DNA of 64,000 nt from Vicinamibacterales bacterium (GTDB taxonomy: Bacteria > Acidobacteriota > Vicinamibacteria > Vicinamibacterales > UBA2999). A program made the position numbers and the translations under genes. Below the pieces are notes generated by a model, which did not search any database, was not told where the DNA came from, and worked only from the letters and a program-made list of their open reading frames with translations. The stretch is taken from assembly GCA_041394705.1 (NCBI GenBank), contig JAWKHS010000021.1, positions 1-64,000 on the forward strand, given 5' to 3'. How positions within the stretch are numbered: the first letter of the stretch is position 1; each line of letters starts with the position of its first letter. Shown piece by piece: positions 54,726-63,708 of this stretch.

Positions 54726-55973
54726 TCAACGCCGTCCCGCCTGGATCTCCTTCGCGATTCGCTGCACGTCGTCCATGACGCGCAGGAGGTTGCCGCTCCA
54801 GATCTTGCCGATCTGTTCCTCGGAATATCCGCGCCTGACGAGCTCGAGCGTCACGTTGAACGTCTCGTCGGCGCCGTTCCACCCGGCCACGCCGCCGCCG
54901 CCGTCGAAGTCCGACGAGATGCCCACGTGGTCCACGCCGATCTTCTTGACGAGGTAGTCGATGTGGTCCACGAAGTCGGCCACCGTGGCCATCGGGGGCG
55001 GGGGAAACGTCTTGTCGATCTCGGCCATCCGGGCGCGGAACGCCGCCCGGTCCGCGTCCGACTGTCCCGGCCCGCCCCGGCCGCCGCGCTCGGCCCTGAG
55101 CGCCGCGATGGCCGCGGCCCGCTCGGGTGAGTCCGCCGGCTTGATCTTCACGTAGCTGTCGAACGCCACCGTCTGCACGACGCCGCCGTTCTTCTTGAGC
55201 GCCTCGAGCTGCTCGTCGTCCAGGTTGCGGCTGTGGTTGGCCAGCGCCCGCGCCGCCGAGTGGGACGCGATGACGGGCGCCTTCGACAGGGCGATGGCCT
55301 GGAGGTTGGCCTGCTTCGACGGGTGGGAGACGTCCACCATGATCCCCCACCGGTTCATCTCGGCGATGGCCTGCCGGCCGAGCGGGCTGAGGCCCTCGTG
55401 CAGCCACTTCCCGTCGCGCTCGCCGGTATTGGAGTCGGCGAACTGGCTGTGGCCGTTGTGGGCCAGCGACATGTAGCGGGCGCCGCGGTCGTAGAACTCC
55501 TTGATGCGCCCGAGGTCGGTGCCGACGGGATACGCGTTCTCGACACCGATGAGGGCCACCTTCCTGCCCGACGCGGCGATGCGGCGGACGTCGTCGGCCG
55601 TGAGGGCCAGCCCGATCTTGTCGGGCGCGATCTCCTTCGTGAGCCGGTGGACGGCGTCGAACTTCTCCACCGCCTGCTGGTACGCCTTGGCGTAGCCCTC
55701 CTCGGTGAGCGGGCCCTGCCCGACGTAGACGATGAAGAACGACGCGTCGAGGCCGCCCTCCATCATCTTCGGCAGGTTCACCTGCGTGTCGAGGCGCTGG
55801 GTGTAGTTGCGCGACTTGGTGAAGTTGCGCGGGTCGATGTCGTTGTGGGTGTCGAGCGCGATCACGCGGTCGTGGATCGCGCGCGCCTTGGCCACGAGGG
55901 CCGGGTCGGGCGCCTGGGCCGCGGCGAGCGACGGCAGGAAGATCGACAGGAGGGCGAGGGTGCGTCGCAGCAT
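54726..55973 (-). CDS. Exported membrane-dipeptidase family (M19) protein
   Basis: The 415-residue protein has a signal peptide ending LAAAQ. The zinc ligands of renal-dipeptidase-type enzymes are present: H43 and D45 in DTHNDID, the bridging Glu in LIGVENAYPVG, histidines in DVSHPS and IASHSAARAL, and the Asp of VGISSDFDGGGG. These enzymes cleave dipeptides, including D-amino-acid and dehydro forms. A Gly/Arg-rich insert (ERGGRGGPGQSD) interrupts the second half. TACAAT lies 6 nt before the ATG. Confidence 0.92.
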   Translation of the reverse strand: MLRRTLALLSIFLPSLAAAQAPDPALVAKARAIHDRVIALDTHNDIDPRNFTKSRNYTQRLDTQVNLPKMMEGGLDASFFIVYVGQGPLTEEGYAKAYQQAVEKFDAVHRLTKEIAPDKIGLALTADDVRRIAASGRKVALIGVENAYPVGTDLGRIKEFYDRGARYMSLAHNGHSQFADSNTGERDGKWLHEGLSPLGRQAIAEMNRWGIMVDVSHPSKQANLQAIALSKAPVIASHSAARALANHSRNLDDEQLEALKKNGGVVQTVAFDSYVKIKPADSPERAAAIAALRAERGGRGGPGQSDADRAAFRARMAEIDKTFPPPPMATVADFVDHIDYLVKKIGVDHVGISSDFDGGGGVAGWNGADETFNVTLELVRRGYSEEQIGKIWSGNLLRVMDDVQRIAKEIQAGRR

Positions 55974-55979
55974 GGCGGG

Positions 55980-55985
55980 ATTGTA
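55980..55985 (-). promoter_or_regulatory. -10-like element TACAAT for a leaderless start
   Basis: On the minus strand TACAAT runs from 55985 to 55980, 6 nt before the dipeptidase ATG, leaving no room for a ribosome site. Confidence 0.45.
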
Positions 55986-56022
55986 GTGCGCGCGCCGCCC
56001 GCTCCGCCGCCCGGATGCGCGC

Positions 56023-57948
56023 CTAGCGGAACCGCACGTCGGACACCATCACGCCCAGCAGGTTGCCGGTGCCGCCCGGCCGCCAGCCCGGCGACGTCCG
56101 CACGTACAGCCGATCCGCCGGACCACAGCCCTCCAGCGCCCCCTCGACCCGGTGCCACGCATGGTCCGTCAGGGTGACGGTCGCCACCGGCCCGCCGCAG
56201 GGCGTCAGCTCGACCGTCTGCGCGAACGGCGCCAGCGACCGCACCTGGAGCGCGTAGGTCTCGGCGCCGTCGGGCAGCGGCCAGGTGGCGACGATGGTCG
56301 CCCACTGGAAGACCTCGCCCGACACACCGCGCTCTTCGCCGGCGAGGCCCGTCGGGATCGCACGGGTGAAGAGCCGCGCCGGCCCCGGCCATCGGTATTC
56401 GTAGACGAGGTGCACGGCCAGCAGGACGGCCAGCGCCGACCACGCGGCCGGCGCCGCGCGGGGCGGGAGTCGCGGGCCGCGGACCGACGTCCCGGCGACG
56501 AGGCCGAGGGCGACGAAGCACAGCAGCCGCAGCACGTGGATGTAGAACACCTCCTGGACCAGCCCGTAGCAGGCCAGGCCCAGGAGCGAGCCGCCCGCGG
56601 CCAGGAGCACCGCCTGCCGCCGCTTGTCGCCCTCGCGTTCCCTGAGGCCGGCGGCGACCGCGGCACCCGCCGCCACGAACATCGCCAGCAGCGCCGCCAG
56701 GCCGACCACGCCGGTGCCGGTCAGCGTCTGCATGTAGACGCTGTGGGCGCTGGCGGCGTCGGGCACGCGCAGGGGCGAGGTCTCGAGCGGCCCGCCGGGA
56801 CTCTGGACGTACATCAGGTAGCGCAGGGCGAACGACTCGTGGCCGCCGCCGAGCACGGGATCCAGTGCCGCCATCCTCAGGCCCACGCGCGCGTAGACGA
56901 GGCGGTTCGCCGTCGGAATGGACGCCAGGCGTTCGGCGAACGCCCGGGCATCCGGACGCGGCGCCTCGGGCGCGGCGGCGGCCGTCCAGAGCCACACCCC
57001 CACAGGGACGGCCAGCCCGACGCCCGCCGAGACCGCCAGCAGCCGACGGCGATGCGCGGCCATCCACGCGCCGTCGTGGCGGCGCAGCCACCACACGCTT
57101 CCGGCGGCGATGACGGCGAGATCCACGACGCCCACCACCCAGCCGCCGCGCTGGAAGGCCGCGGCCAGGGCGAGGGCGCCGATGCCCGACGTCGCGGCCA
57201 CGGCGCCGATGCGGCGCCACGCCGGGGCGTCGAGCGCCACGAACGCCAGCCCGTACGGCAGCGCGTACACGACGAGCTGGGAGAACCACCCGGGATTCCC
57301 GGCCGAGGACTGCAGCGTGCCGGCGCGATAGGCCACCGACACCTCGCCGCGCAGCGGCGTCAGGTCCACGACGCCGGCCGATTCGGCCAGGCCCAGGACG
57401 ACGAACCCGGTGGTGCCGAGGACGACGGCCGCCGCGGCCGCGAGCGCCGTGCCGGCGGACGCGCGCGCCTCGCGCCTGACGATGAGCGCCAGAACCAGGG
57501 CCTGCACCGTGAGGAGCGCCGAGGTGACGGCGAACTCCGGCCGCACTTCGGGCAGCGTGAGGAGCGAGACGAGATAGGCGGGCCAGGCCGACACGGGCTC
57601 CAGGCCCAGGGCCGCCGCGTGTTCGCGCCAGAGGGCGACGAGCGGCAGCGAGGTGAGGCTGGCGAGGGCGGCGCCCGCGAAGAGCGCCGCCGCGAGCATC
57701 ACCGGATCGTCCGACAGCGCGGACCGGACCGAGGCCATCGACGGGCGCACCCGAAGGACGTAGCCCACTTCGAACGCGCCCACCAGGCCCGTCAGCCAGA
57801 GCGCCGCCGGCGTGGCGGCGTGGTGGGTGAAGAACGGCAACCCGGCCAGGAGCGCCAGGAGCACCCCCCGGGGACGGATCGCCGTCACGACGGCGACGAC
57901 GGCGAGGGCGGCCCCGAGCGCCGGGACGGATTCAGACAGCGAGGGCAC
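56023..57948 (-). CDS. O-antigen-ligase-like polytopic membrane protein
   Basis: The GTG start gives 641 residues with about eleven TM helices up to residue 500 and a soluble C-terminal beta-rich tail. The Wzy/WaaL-like pattern is visible in AGNPGWFSQLVVYALPYGLA, in the periplasmic loop with LGGGHESFALRYLMYVQSPG, and in PDAASAHSVYMQTLTGTGVV, where a His near the loop is typical of ligases. Such enzymes join or polymerise surface glycans on lipid carriers. No other glycan gene is adjacent, so its substrate is open; it could also glycosylate pilin or other proteins. The tail resembles a carbohydrate-binding sandwich. Confidence 0.78.
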   Translation of the reverse strand: MPSLSESVPALGAALAVVAVVTAIRPRGVLLALLAGLPFFTHHAATPAALWLTGLVGAFEVGYVLRVRPSMASVRSALSDDPVMLAAALFAGAALASLTSLPLVALWREHAAALGLEPVSAWPAYLVSLLTLPEVRPEFAVTSALLTVQALVLALIVRREARASAGTALAAAAAVVLGTTGFVVLGLAESAGVVDLTPLRGEVSVAYRAGTLQSSAGNPGWFSQLVVYALPYGLAFVALDAPAWRRIGAVAATSGIGALALAAAFQRGGWVVGVVDLAVIAAGSVWWLRRHDGAWMAAHRRRLLAVSAGVGLAVPVGVWLWTAAAAPEAPRPDARAFAERLASIPTANRLVYARVGLRMAALDPVLGGGHESFALRYLMYVQSPGGPLETSPLRVPDAASAHSVYMQTLTGTGVVGLAALLAMFVAAGAAVAAGLREREGDKRRQAVLLAAGGSLLGLACYGLVQEVFYIHVLRLLCFVALGLVAGTSVRGPRLPPRAAPAAWSALAVLLAVHLVYEYRWPGPARLFTRAIPTGLAGEERGVSGEVFQWATIVATWPLPDGAETYALQVRSLAPFAQTVELTPCGGPVATVTLTDHAWHRVEGALEGCGPADRLYVRTSPGWRPGGTGNLLGVMVSDVRFR

Positions 57949-57986
57949 CTGGACGCGCGGACGCCGCGAGACGCCGCGGCGTCATC

Positions 57987-58325
57987 TTATCGCCCCTCGG
58001 GTCCCGCATAGGCCCGCTCGACCCGCGCGACCCGCAGTTCGTAATGGGAGTACCAGCGTTCCTTGCCCAGGCGCTGCGCCTCGAGGTGCTCGGCATCGGC
58101 CTTCCAGGCGGCGATGGCGGCCTCGTCGCGGAAGTACGCCACGGTGATGCCGACGCCGTCGGGACCGCGGGCCGACTCGGCGCCGAGGCAGCCGGGCTGC
58201 TGCAGGGCCCGGGTCCACATGGCGCTCGCCATGGCGCCGTAGCCGTCGTCGCCCTCGCGCCGGCGCGAGGTGAAGATCACGGCGTAATAGGGCGGATCGG
58301 GGGTTGGGGCGAAGCCGTCGGCCAT
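57987..58325 (-). CDS. Antibiotic-biosynthesis-monooxygenase-like (ABM) dimeric barrel protein
   Basis: The 112-residue protein starts at the ATG at 58325 after AGGAG. Features are YYAVIFTSRRREGDDGYGAM, QPGCLGAESARGPDGVGITV, AYFRDEAAIAAWKADAEHLE and GKERWYSHYELRVARVERAY, matching the ferredoxin-like ABM fold. Many members are small cofactor-free oxygenases or have unknown roles. Divergent from the HupE-like gene with only 46 nt between starts. Confidence 0.82.
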   Translation of the reverse strand: MADGFAPTPDPPYYAVIFTSRRREGDDGYGAMASAMWTRALQQPGCLGAESARGPDGVGITVAYFRDEAAIAAWKADAEHLEAQRLGKERWYSHYELRVARVERAYAGPEGR

Positions 58326-58354
58326 CGGTGCTCCTGGGGGCGTGACCGTCACAG

Positions 58355-58360
58355 TACACT
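58355..58360 (+). promoter_or_regulatory. -10-like element TACACT
   Basis: TACACT ends 11 nt before the GTG at 58372 and downstream of the GTG at 58342, so only later starts would be on a transcript made here. Confidence 0.3.
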
Positions 58361-58371
58361 TGGTGCCCGTC

Positions 58372-59466
58372 GTGGCGCGACTTCGCCGGTTCGGCCTGGC
58401 CCTTGGGGCGCTCCTCGTCAGCGCGGTCGCGACGGCCCATCCGGCGCCGTTCAGCTACCTCGATCTCCGCCTCGACGGATCGGCCGTGACCGGCACGCTC
58501 ACGGTGCACGACCTCGACGCCGCCTACGAACTGCACCTGACCGACGCGGATGCCCTGCTCGATCCCACGGTGGCCCGGCGGCACGGCCCGGAGCTGGCCG
58601 CCGTCCTCGCGCGGCGGCTGCACGTGTGGCTCGACGGCGTGCCGGCCGCGGTCACGCTCGCCGACGCCGTGCCCGTCCCCGACCGCCAGGGCGTCCAGTT
58701 CACGGTGGCGATGGCCGGCACGGGCGCCCCGGGGCGGATCCGCGTCGAGACGACGCTCTTCCCGTACGACCCGGCCCACCAGACGTTCATCAACGTCTAC
58801 GAGGGCGAGGCGCTCCGGCACCAGGCCATCCTCGACGCCCGCCACACGACCCTCGACTACTACGCCGGCACGTGGCAGGGCGTCGGATCGGTGCTGGCCA
58901 CCTTCGTGCCGTCCGGCGTGCAGCACATCCTCATCGGGCCCGACCATCTCCTGTTCCTGCTGGGCCTCCTCCTGCTGGGCGGATCGGCCGGCCGCCTCGG
59001 CCTCATCGTGTCGGCGTTCACGCTCGGCCACAGCGTGACGCTGTCGGTCGCCGCCCTCGACCTCTACGCCCCCCCGGCCAGCGTCGTCGAGCCTCTGATC
59101 GCGCTCAGCATCGTGCTCGTGGGCGTGGACAACCTGCTCGTGGGCGCGGCGCCGGCGGCGGGCCGCGATCTGCGGCCGTGGATGGCGGCGCTCTTCGGGC
59201 TCGTGCACGGCTTCGGCTTCGCATCCGTGCTGAAGGAGTTCGGCCTGCCGCGCGAGGCCATCGGCTGGTCGCTGTTCGGCTTCAACGCGGGCGTCGAGCT
59301 GGGCCAGCTGGTCGTGGTCGTGCCGGCCGCGCTGGCACTCGCGGCGCTCCGCCGCTACAGCGCGATGGCTGCGGCGCGCCTGGCGATGGTAGGCTCAGGG
59401 GGCGTCGTGCTGGCGGGCCTGTACTGGTTCGTGCAGCGGGTGTTCTTCCCGGCGGGTCTCGCGTGA
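58372..59466 (+). CDS. HupE/UreJ-like membrane protein
   Basis: The GTG at 58372 gives a compact signal peptide (RLRRFGLALGALLVSAVATA) before HPAPFSYLDL; a GTG at 58342 would add 10 residues. The 364-residue protein has a periplasmic N-terminal domain of about 150 residues and about six TM helices. The HupE_UreJ_2 signature is clear: SGVQHILIGPDHLLFLLGLL, FTLGHSVTLSVAALDL, LVGVDNLL, GLVHGFGFASVLKEFGLP and LFGFNAGVELGQL. The many His, Asp and Glu residues in helices suggest metal transport, and nickel is the usual proposal. The gene overlaps or abuts a lipoprotein gene. Confidence 0.85.
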   Translation: MARLRRFGLALGALLVSAVATAHPAPFSYLDLRLDGSAVTGTLTVHDLDAAYELHLTDADALLDPTVARRHGPELAAVLARRLHVWLDGVPAAVTLADAVPVPDRQGVQFTVAMAGTGAPGRIRVETTLFPYDPAHQTFINVYEGEALRHQAILDARHTTLDYYAGTWQGVGSVLATFVPSGVQHILIGPDHLLFLLGLLLLGGSAGRLGLIVSAFTLGHSVTLSVAALDLYAPPASVVEPLIALSIVLVGVDNLLVGAAPAAGRDLRPWMAALFGLVHGFGFASVLKEFGLPREAIGWSLFGFNAGVELGQLVVVVPAALALAALRRYSAMAAARLAMVGSGGVVLAGLYWFVQRVFFPAGLA

Positions 59467-59495
59467 GGCGGCGCCAGCACGGCCGCGGGTTCCTC

Positions 59496-59981
59496 ATGCG
59501 TGCACTTCCAGCCCTCCTCCTCCTGGCCGGCCTCACGGCGGCCTGCACCAACGAGCCGGCGCCGCCGGCCCAGACGGCCGCGCCGGCCGCGGCGGCGCCC
59601 GTCGATCCCCAGCACCAGGGCATCACCGAGCCGCACGGGGACCATTCGCCCCACAAGGGCGGCATGGTGCTCATGAACGGCGACGTGCACTTCGAGGTGG
59701 TCCTGTCGCGCGAGGGCAAGCACCGGATCTGGTTCACCGACGCGGTGCGCGCCGACCTGCCGGCCTCGGTGGCCACGGACGTGAAGATGATCATCACGCG
59801 GCCGGGCAAGCCCGACGAGGTGCTGGCGCTGGCCATCGACGACAGCGGCGAGTCGTGGGTGGCCGACGGCCAGCCCGTGCCCGAGACCGACGCCTACGTG
59901 AAAATCACCTACACGATGACGGGCGAGCCGTTCGAGGTGGAGATCCCGTTCATCATCCAGACGCCGGCCACTACGTCCTGA
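59496..59981 (+). CDS. Small His-containing lipoprotein
   Basis: The ATG at 59496 gives 161 residues with a lipoprotein signal: ALLLLAGLTAACTNEP, lipobox TAAC with Cys17. An in-frame GTG at 59463 overlaps the HupE stop as GTGA and could couple translation, putting the Cys at 28. The mature part has an Ala/Pro linker, then HQGITEPHGDHSPHKGGMVL with five His, and a beta-sandwich (HFEVVLSREGKHRIWFTDAV, VKITYTMTGEPFEVEIPFII). The His cluster next to a HupE-type protein suggests metal binding in the periplasm; this is an inference. Confidence 0.8.
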   Translation: MRALPALLLLAGLTAACTNEPAPPAQTAAPAAAAPVDPQHQGITEPHGDHSPHKGGMVLMNGDVHFEVVLSREGKHRIWFTDAVRADLPASVATDVKMIITRPGKPDEVLALAIDDSGESWVADGQPVPETDAYVKITYTMTGEPFEVEIPFIIQTPATTS

Positions 59982-59997
59982 CCGCCCGACGGGGCGG
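59982..59997. terminator. 6-bp GC hairpin between convergent genes
   Basis: CCGCCC (59982-59987) and GGGCGG (59992-59997) pair around a 4-nt loop directly after the lipoprotein stop, 11 nt before the convergent stop at 60009. Confidence 0.4.
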
Positions 59998-60008
59998 CCG
60001 CGGGCCGA

Positions 60009-60494
60009 TCAGAGGCGGCGGTGCATCACGTGCACGGCGACCTCGCCCTGCGTCGGGTGCCTGAACGCCGCGGGGACGGTGCCCACGATCGCGAAGCCGC
60101 AGCGCTCCCACAGCCGGATGGCGCCCGTGTTGGTGTTGACCACGGCGTTGAACTGCACTGCGCGTAGCCGCGCGCCCCGCGCCTCGTCCAGCGAGTGGCG
60201 CGGCCAGGCGTCGCCCACGCCGAGGCCGCGCGCCCGGGCGCCACCATGTAGCCGCAGTTGGCCACGACGCCCGGCCCCAGGAAATTGGCCTTGAGGCAGT
60301 AGGTGCTCACGACGCGGTGGTTCGTCGGCCAGGGCGACGAACGTCCAGCCGCCGGGCGGTGTAGCAGCGCCAGCGCTCGTGCGCGCGTCGCATCGGACGG
60401 CCAGGCATGGGCCCGCCGGCGGCGAGCACGACACGCAGATCGCCCACTGGGCGTCGGCGTCATCGGCGGTGGCGGGACGGATCTGCAGCGACAT
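60009..60494 (-). pseudogene. GNAT N-acetyltransferase, multiple frameshifts
   Basis: From the ATG at 60494 the first frame reads SLQIRPATADDADA. The homology then alternates between two frames: HAWPSDATRARALALLHRP, then GGWTFVALAD, then VVSTYCLKANFLGPGVVANC GYMVAPG, and finally VQFNAVVNTNTGAIRLWERC with GFAIVGTVPAAFRHP in the first frame again. At least four frame changes occur within 490 bp while each segment is perfectly GNAT-like. The intact protein would be about 160 residues and acetylate an unknown amine. Three neighbours show the same defect. Confidence 0.75.
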
Positions 60495-60543
60495 CGTTTG
60501 GGACTGGGGCTGCGCCACGATTCGGCGGCCATCCGGGGCAGAT

Positions 60544-61090
60544 CTACACGGCGCTCAGGCGGCGCCAGCGCCGCGCCGACACGCGGTAGACGAGCGTGTC
60601 GAGCCCGTACCTTCGGCCCCGCCACTCGAGCGCCATGTCAGTCGTTCCATCACCCGGATCGACGCCGTATTCGGAGGATCGGTGGTTGCTACCGCGCCTG
60701 CGGCCCAGCGTCTCGAAGAGGCACGCCAGCACTGTCCGGCCCGCTCGGCGCGGGCGTGGATCCCGCGATGCCACCACGCGGGCAGCAGGCCGGGACGAGT
60801 TCGGGCTCGCCCGTGGCCCAGGGGCGGCAGCCGACGAACCCCGCCAGCGCGTCCGCCGGGCCTTCGTGAATCCCCCACAGCCCGTAGTGGCGCTCGCGGA
60901 AGTCCCGCGTACCGGCCTGCAGCACCTCCCGCGCGCGCTCGGGCGTGATGGCGACGTCGTCCCAGAGGTGCCGGCGCACGTCCGGATTCGTCCACATGGC
61001 GTGTACCGTCCAGAGGTCGGCCTCGCCGAGCGGTTTGAGGGTGGTGCGCGCGCTGGTGAGCGTCGGCGCCACGGTGCGGAGTGGCGACAC
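60544..61090 (-). pseudogene. RimJ/RimL-type GNAT acetyltransferase, frameshifted
   Basis: The GTG at 61090 begins SPLRTVAPTLTSARTTLKPL, followed by MWTNPDVRRHLWDDV and RHYGLWGIHEGPADALAGFV, a normal start of a RimJ/L-like acetyltransferase. After the middle of the gene the homology moves to other frames: RACLFETLGRR, SNHRSSEYGVDPGDGTTDMA and YRVSARRWRRLSAV up to the TAG at 60544. The span of 547 nt is not a multiple of three. The expected acetyl-CoA loop lies in the disturbed part. Substrate unknown. Confidence 0.7.
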
Positions 61091-61122
61091 GGTCGGTGCT
61101 CTCTTCTCGCGCGGCGCGGCGG

Positions 61123-61677
61123 TCAGGCCACGGGAAACGGCGGCAGCGCCATGACCCTGCGCGCCTGTTCCAGGTGCCGGTGATCGTGCGACACCATCAG
61201 CCGCCAGCCGGTCGAGCACGGTGATGACGGCACCCGCGAACGGCGACGTCATGACGGGTGGCGGCGGCCCGCCGCTCGTCCGCGCCAGCGACCCAGGCGG
61301 CGACCCGGTGGTGGTCCGCGCAAACGGCGGACCACGTCGCCGTCGATCGCGCTGGCCGACGGTGGCCTGCGGCGCCGTCTTGAACTTGCGGGCAGCCGCC
61401 CGGTGCCTGGGACGTGACGAGCAGGCGCCGAACAGGCCGGGCAATGATCGGCATCCGTCCCAGGGCGGGCGTCCGCCCGGGCGCGAACGCGGCGTCGGCG
61501 GCCGCCCGCATCATCCGGTTGGTCTTCAGCAGGTGCTCCAGGCACTGGGCTGCTCCACTGAGCGCTGGGCCGCCAGTTCAGCTGCCGGGCGTCCAGCGCC
61601 CCGAACGTCGCCTCGGCATCCCGTCCGACGGCGTCGAGGGCCGCCCACCTCCTCGCCCGACAGCGTCGTGAAGTCAT
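61123..61677 (-). pseudogene. DinB-superfamily protein, frameshifted
   Basis: The ATG at 61677 overlaps the stop of the CocE-like gene (ATGA). Skipping bases gives TLSGEEV-AALDAVGRDAEATFGALDARQ and NWRPSAQWS, then in another frame VAQ-LEHLLKTNRMMRAAAD and RTPALGRMPIIARPV, then FKTAPQATVG, and finally SHDHRHLEQARRVMALPPFP before the TGA at 61123. The C-terminal HDHRHLEQ is the typical DinB metal and helix motif. Four or more frame changes are needed. These four-helix proteins are often metal-dependent thiol transferases or of unknown function. Confidence 0.7.
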
Positions 61678-63638
61678 GGTTCGCTCCGATCCCTCGGGCC
61701 GGCGCCGCTGGCTGCCGGTGACGCCGTCCGGCCGGCCGGGATGATCGCAGCAGGATGTGCGAGGGGTGGGCCGGGTCGTGGCACACCGCGTTCTCCGCCA
61801 CCTGCCACCGCCGGTGGTCGTTCAGGGGCTCGCCCGTGTTCGGGTTGATGTCGAAGCGCGGGAAGTTGCTGCTGGAGATGTCGAGCCGGATGCGATGCCC
61901 CTTCCGGAACACCAGCGAGGTCGGGTACATCTCGATCGTGAACTCGGCCGGCTGACCGGGAGTGAGCGGCGGCGCGGCCGGGCCGGCGCCGTTCCTGTAG
62001 CGCGCCCTGACGATGCTGTCGCCGATGCCCAGGTCCACGCCGTTCGGGTAGTCGGCGCTCGGCGGGTACACGTCCACGAGCTTCGCCGTGAAGTCGGTGT
62101 CGGGCGCGTTCGACGCCGCGAAGAGCGTCACGACGAGCCGGCCCGTGACCTCCACGTCCCGATCGAGCGGCGGCGTCTGGAACACGACCACGTCGTTCCG
62201 GGCCGAGAGCGGCAGCGTGTCGTGGCACAGCCAGAAGTCGGCCCGGCACTTCTGATCGGCCGCGCCCTGGAACATCAGCGTGCCCTGGGAGGAGATGTTG
62301 CCGCCGAGCGTCGGCACCGGGTGGCGTGGATCGAACACGTAGCGGGTGGGCGCCGACGCGGCCGGCCGCTCGGGCGACAGCACGCCGCCCGCGTGCAGGT
62401 AGTACGGCGTGGCCTGAGTGCGCGCGAGCGGCCACTCCTGCTCGTCCCGCCAGCGCCCGCCGACGAACAGCCGGCCGTCCTTCGTCCGCCGCGCCTCGCC
62501 GGACTCGCCGGCGCCCATCACGTAGAGGCGGACCGGCGGTTCCGTGTCCACGCCGTTCTGGACGCCCTTCAGCCAGCGGTCGAGCCGCACTGCTGACGCC
62601 AGGCGTCGAAGTCCAGGGCCGCGTCCGCCGTGAACTCGGCCTCGCCGGCGTAGTTCCTGGACTGGCCGCCGTGGATCCACGGGCCGACGATGAGCCGCTG
62701 CAGGCCTTTTTCTGCCTTGCGCAGCTCCACGTAGTTCATGTTGGCCACCTGCGTGCCCTGTGGTGTCGTACCAGCCGGTGATGTGGCACACCGGCACGTC
62801 CTTACTCCGCCAGGTGATCCACGACGCTCGACCCGGCGTTCTTCCAGAAGTCGCCGTAGTCGCCGTGGCGCATCGCCTCCACGAGCCACTGTTCGTAGTC
62901 CGGCGCGAACTTGAGGGGAGTCGTGCCTGGGCGAGCGGCAGCGCGAAGATACTCCCGCACGCGGGTGGCGAACTCGGCCAGCGCCGGGCCGGCCTCGGCG
63001 GGTCCGCGCGCGCGGCCGCCGCCGGGAGATAGGCGTCCCCGCCGCGTTCCCCATCGTGTAGACCCAGTTCAGGAAGCGCAGCTCGAAGGCGCCGTTGTGG
63101 CGAACGCCGTAGTGCCCGGTGCTGGACATGGCGTCCACCGGGATCATCACGTCTTCAGCCCCGGCGCGCTGCCGATGGCCACGTGCTGCGTGGCGCCGGC
63201 GTAGGACGTCCCCACCGCACCCACGTTGCCGTCGCTCCACGGCTGCGTGACGATCCAGGCGGTGGTGTCCGCGCCGTCGGCGACGTCGTCGGCGATGGGG
63301 CGCCAGTGGCCGCCGGATCGATAGCGGCCGCGCACGTCCTGCAGGACGACGACGTAGCCCCTCGGCACGAAGTAGTCGGCCAGGGCGGCGTCGCGGTCCT
63401 TGTTGTAGGGCGCTGCAGGATGGTCGGGGAACGTGCCGGGTGTGTGCGGCGAGGCCGGCGCGCGCGGGCCGGTAGATGTCGGTGGCCAGGGTCACGCCGT
63501 CCCGGGCCGCCACCATCACGTTGCGGGTGGCCAGGATCTCGTACGGCTCCCGCGACTGCGCCGCGGTGGGCGCCTGGTCCCGGTCGCCATCGCCAGGCTG
63601 GCGACGGCGAGGACGACGGCGAGAGCGCGCTCGAGCAC
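61674..63638 (-). pseudogene. CocE/NonD-type exported hydrolase (S15 family), frameshifted
   Basis: From the GTG at 63638 a signal peptide is readable (LERALAVVLAVASLAMATGT). In shifting frames follow ILATRNVMVAARDGVTLATD, MPRGYVVVLQDVRGRYRSGG, the nucleophile motif VGTSYAGATQ, VDAMSSTGHYGVRHNGAFEL, VPVCHITGWYD, VANMNYVELRKAEKGLQRLI and then a long clean frame (VRLDRWLKGVQNGVDTEPPV to FRKGHRIRLDISSSNFPRFD) forming the C-terminal jelly roll. At least six frame changes occur in the first 1.1 kb; the last 0.9 kb has only one, near the end. An intact version, about 650 residues, would be a serine esterase or acyl-peptidase. A TAGAAT promoter precedes it. Confidence 0.8.
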
Positions 63639-63655
63639 AGCGACCTCGTGCCGCG

Positions 63656-63661
63656 ATTCTA
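63656..63661 (-). promoter_or_regulatory. -10-like element TAGAAT for the CocE-like gene
   Basis: On the minus strand TAGAAT runs from 63661 to 63656, 17 nt before the GTG. An 8-bp inverted repeat (ACGCCCGG / CCGGGCGT, 63661-63678) lies directly upstream and may end transcription of the preceding gene. Confidence 0.4.
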
Positions 63662-63708
63662 CGCCCGGAGCCGGGCGTGTCCAAGGTGGCGGGCCCGGAC
63701 CGCCCACC

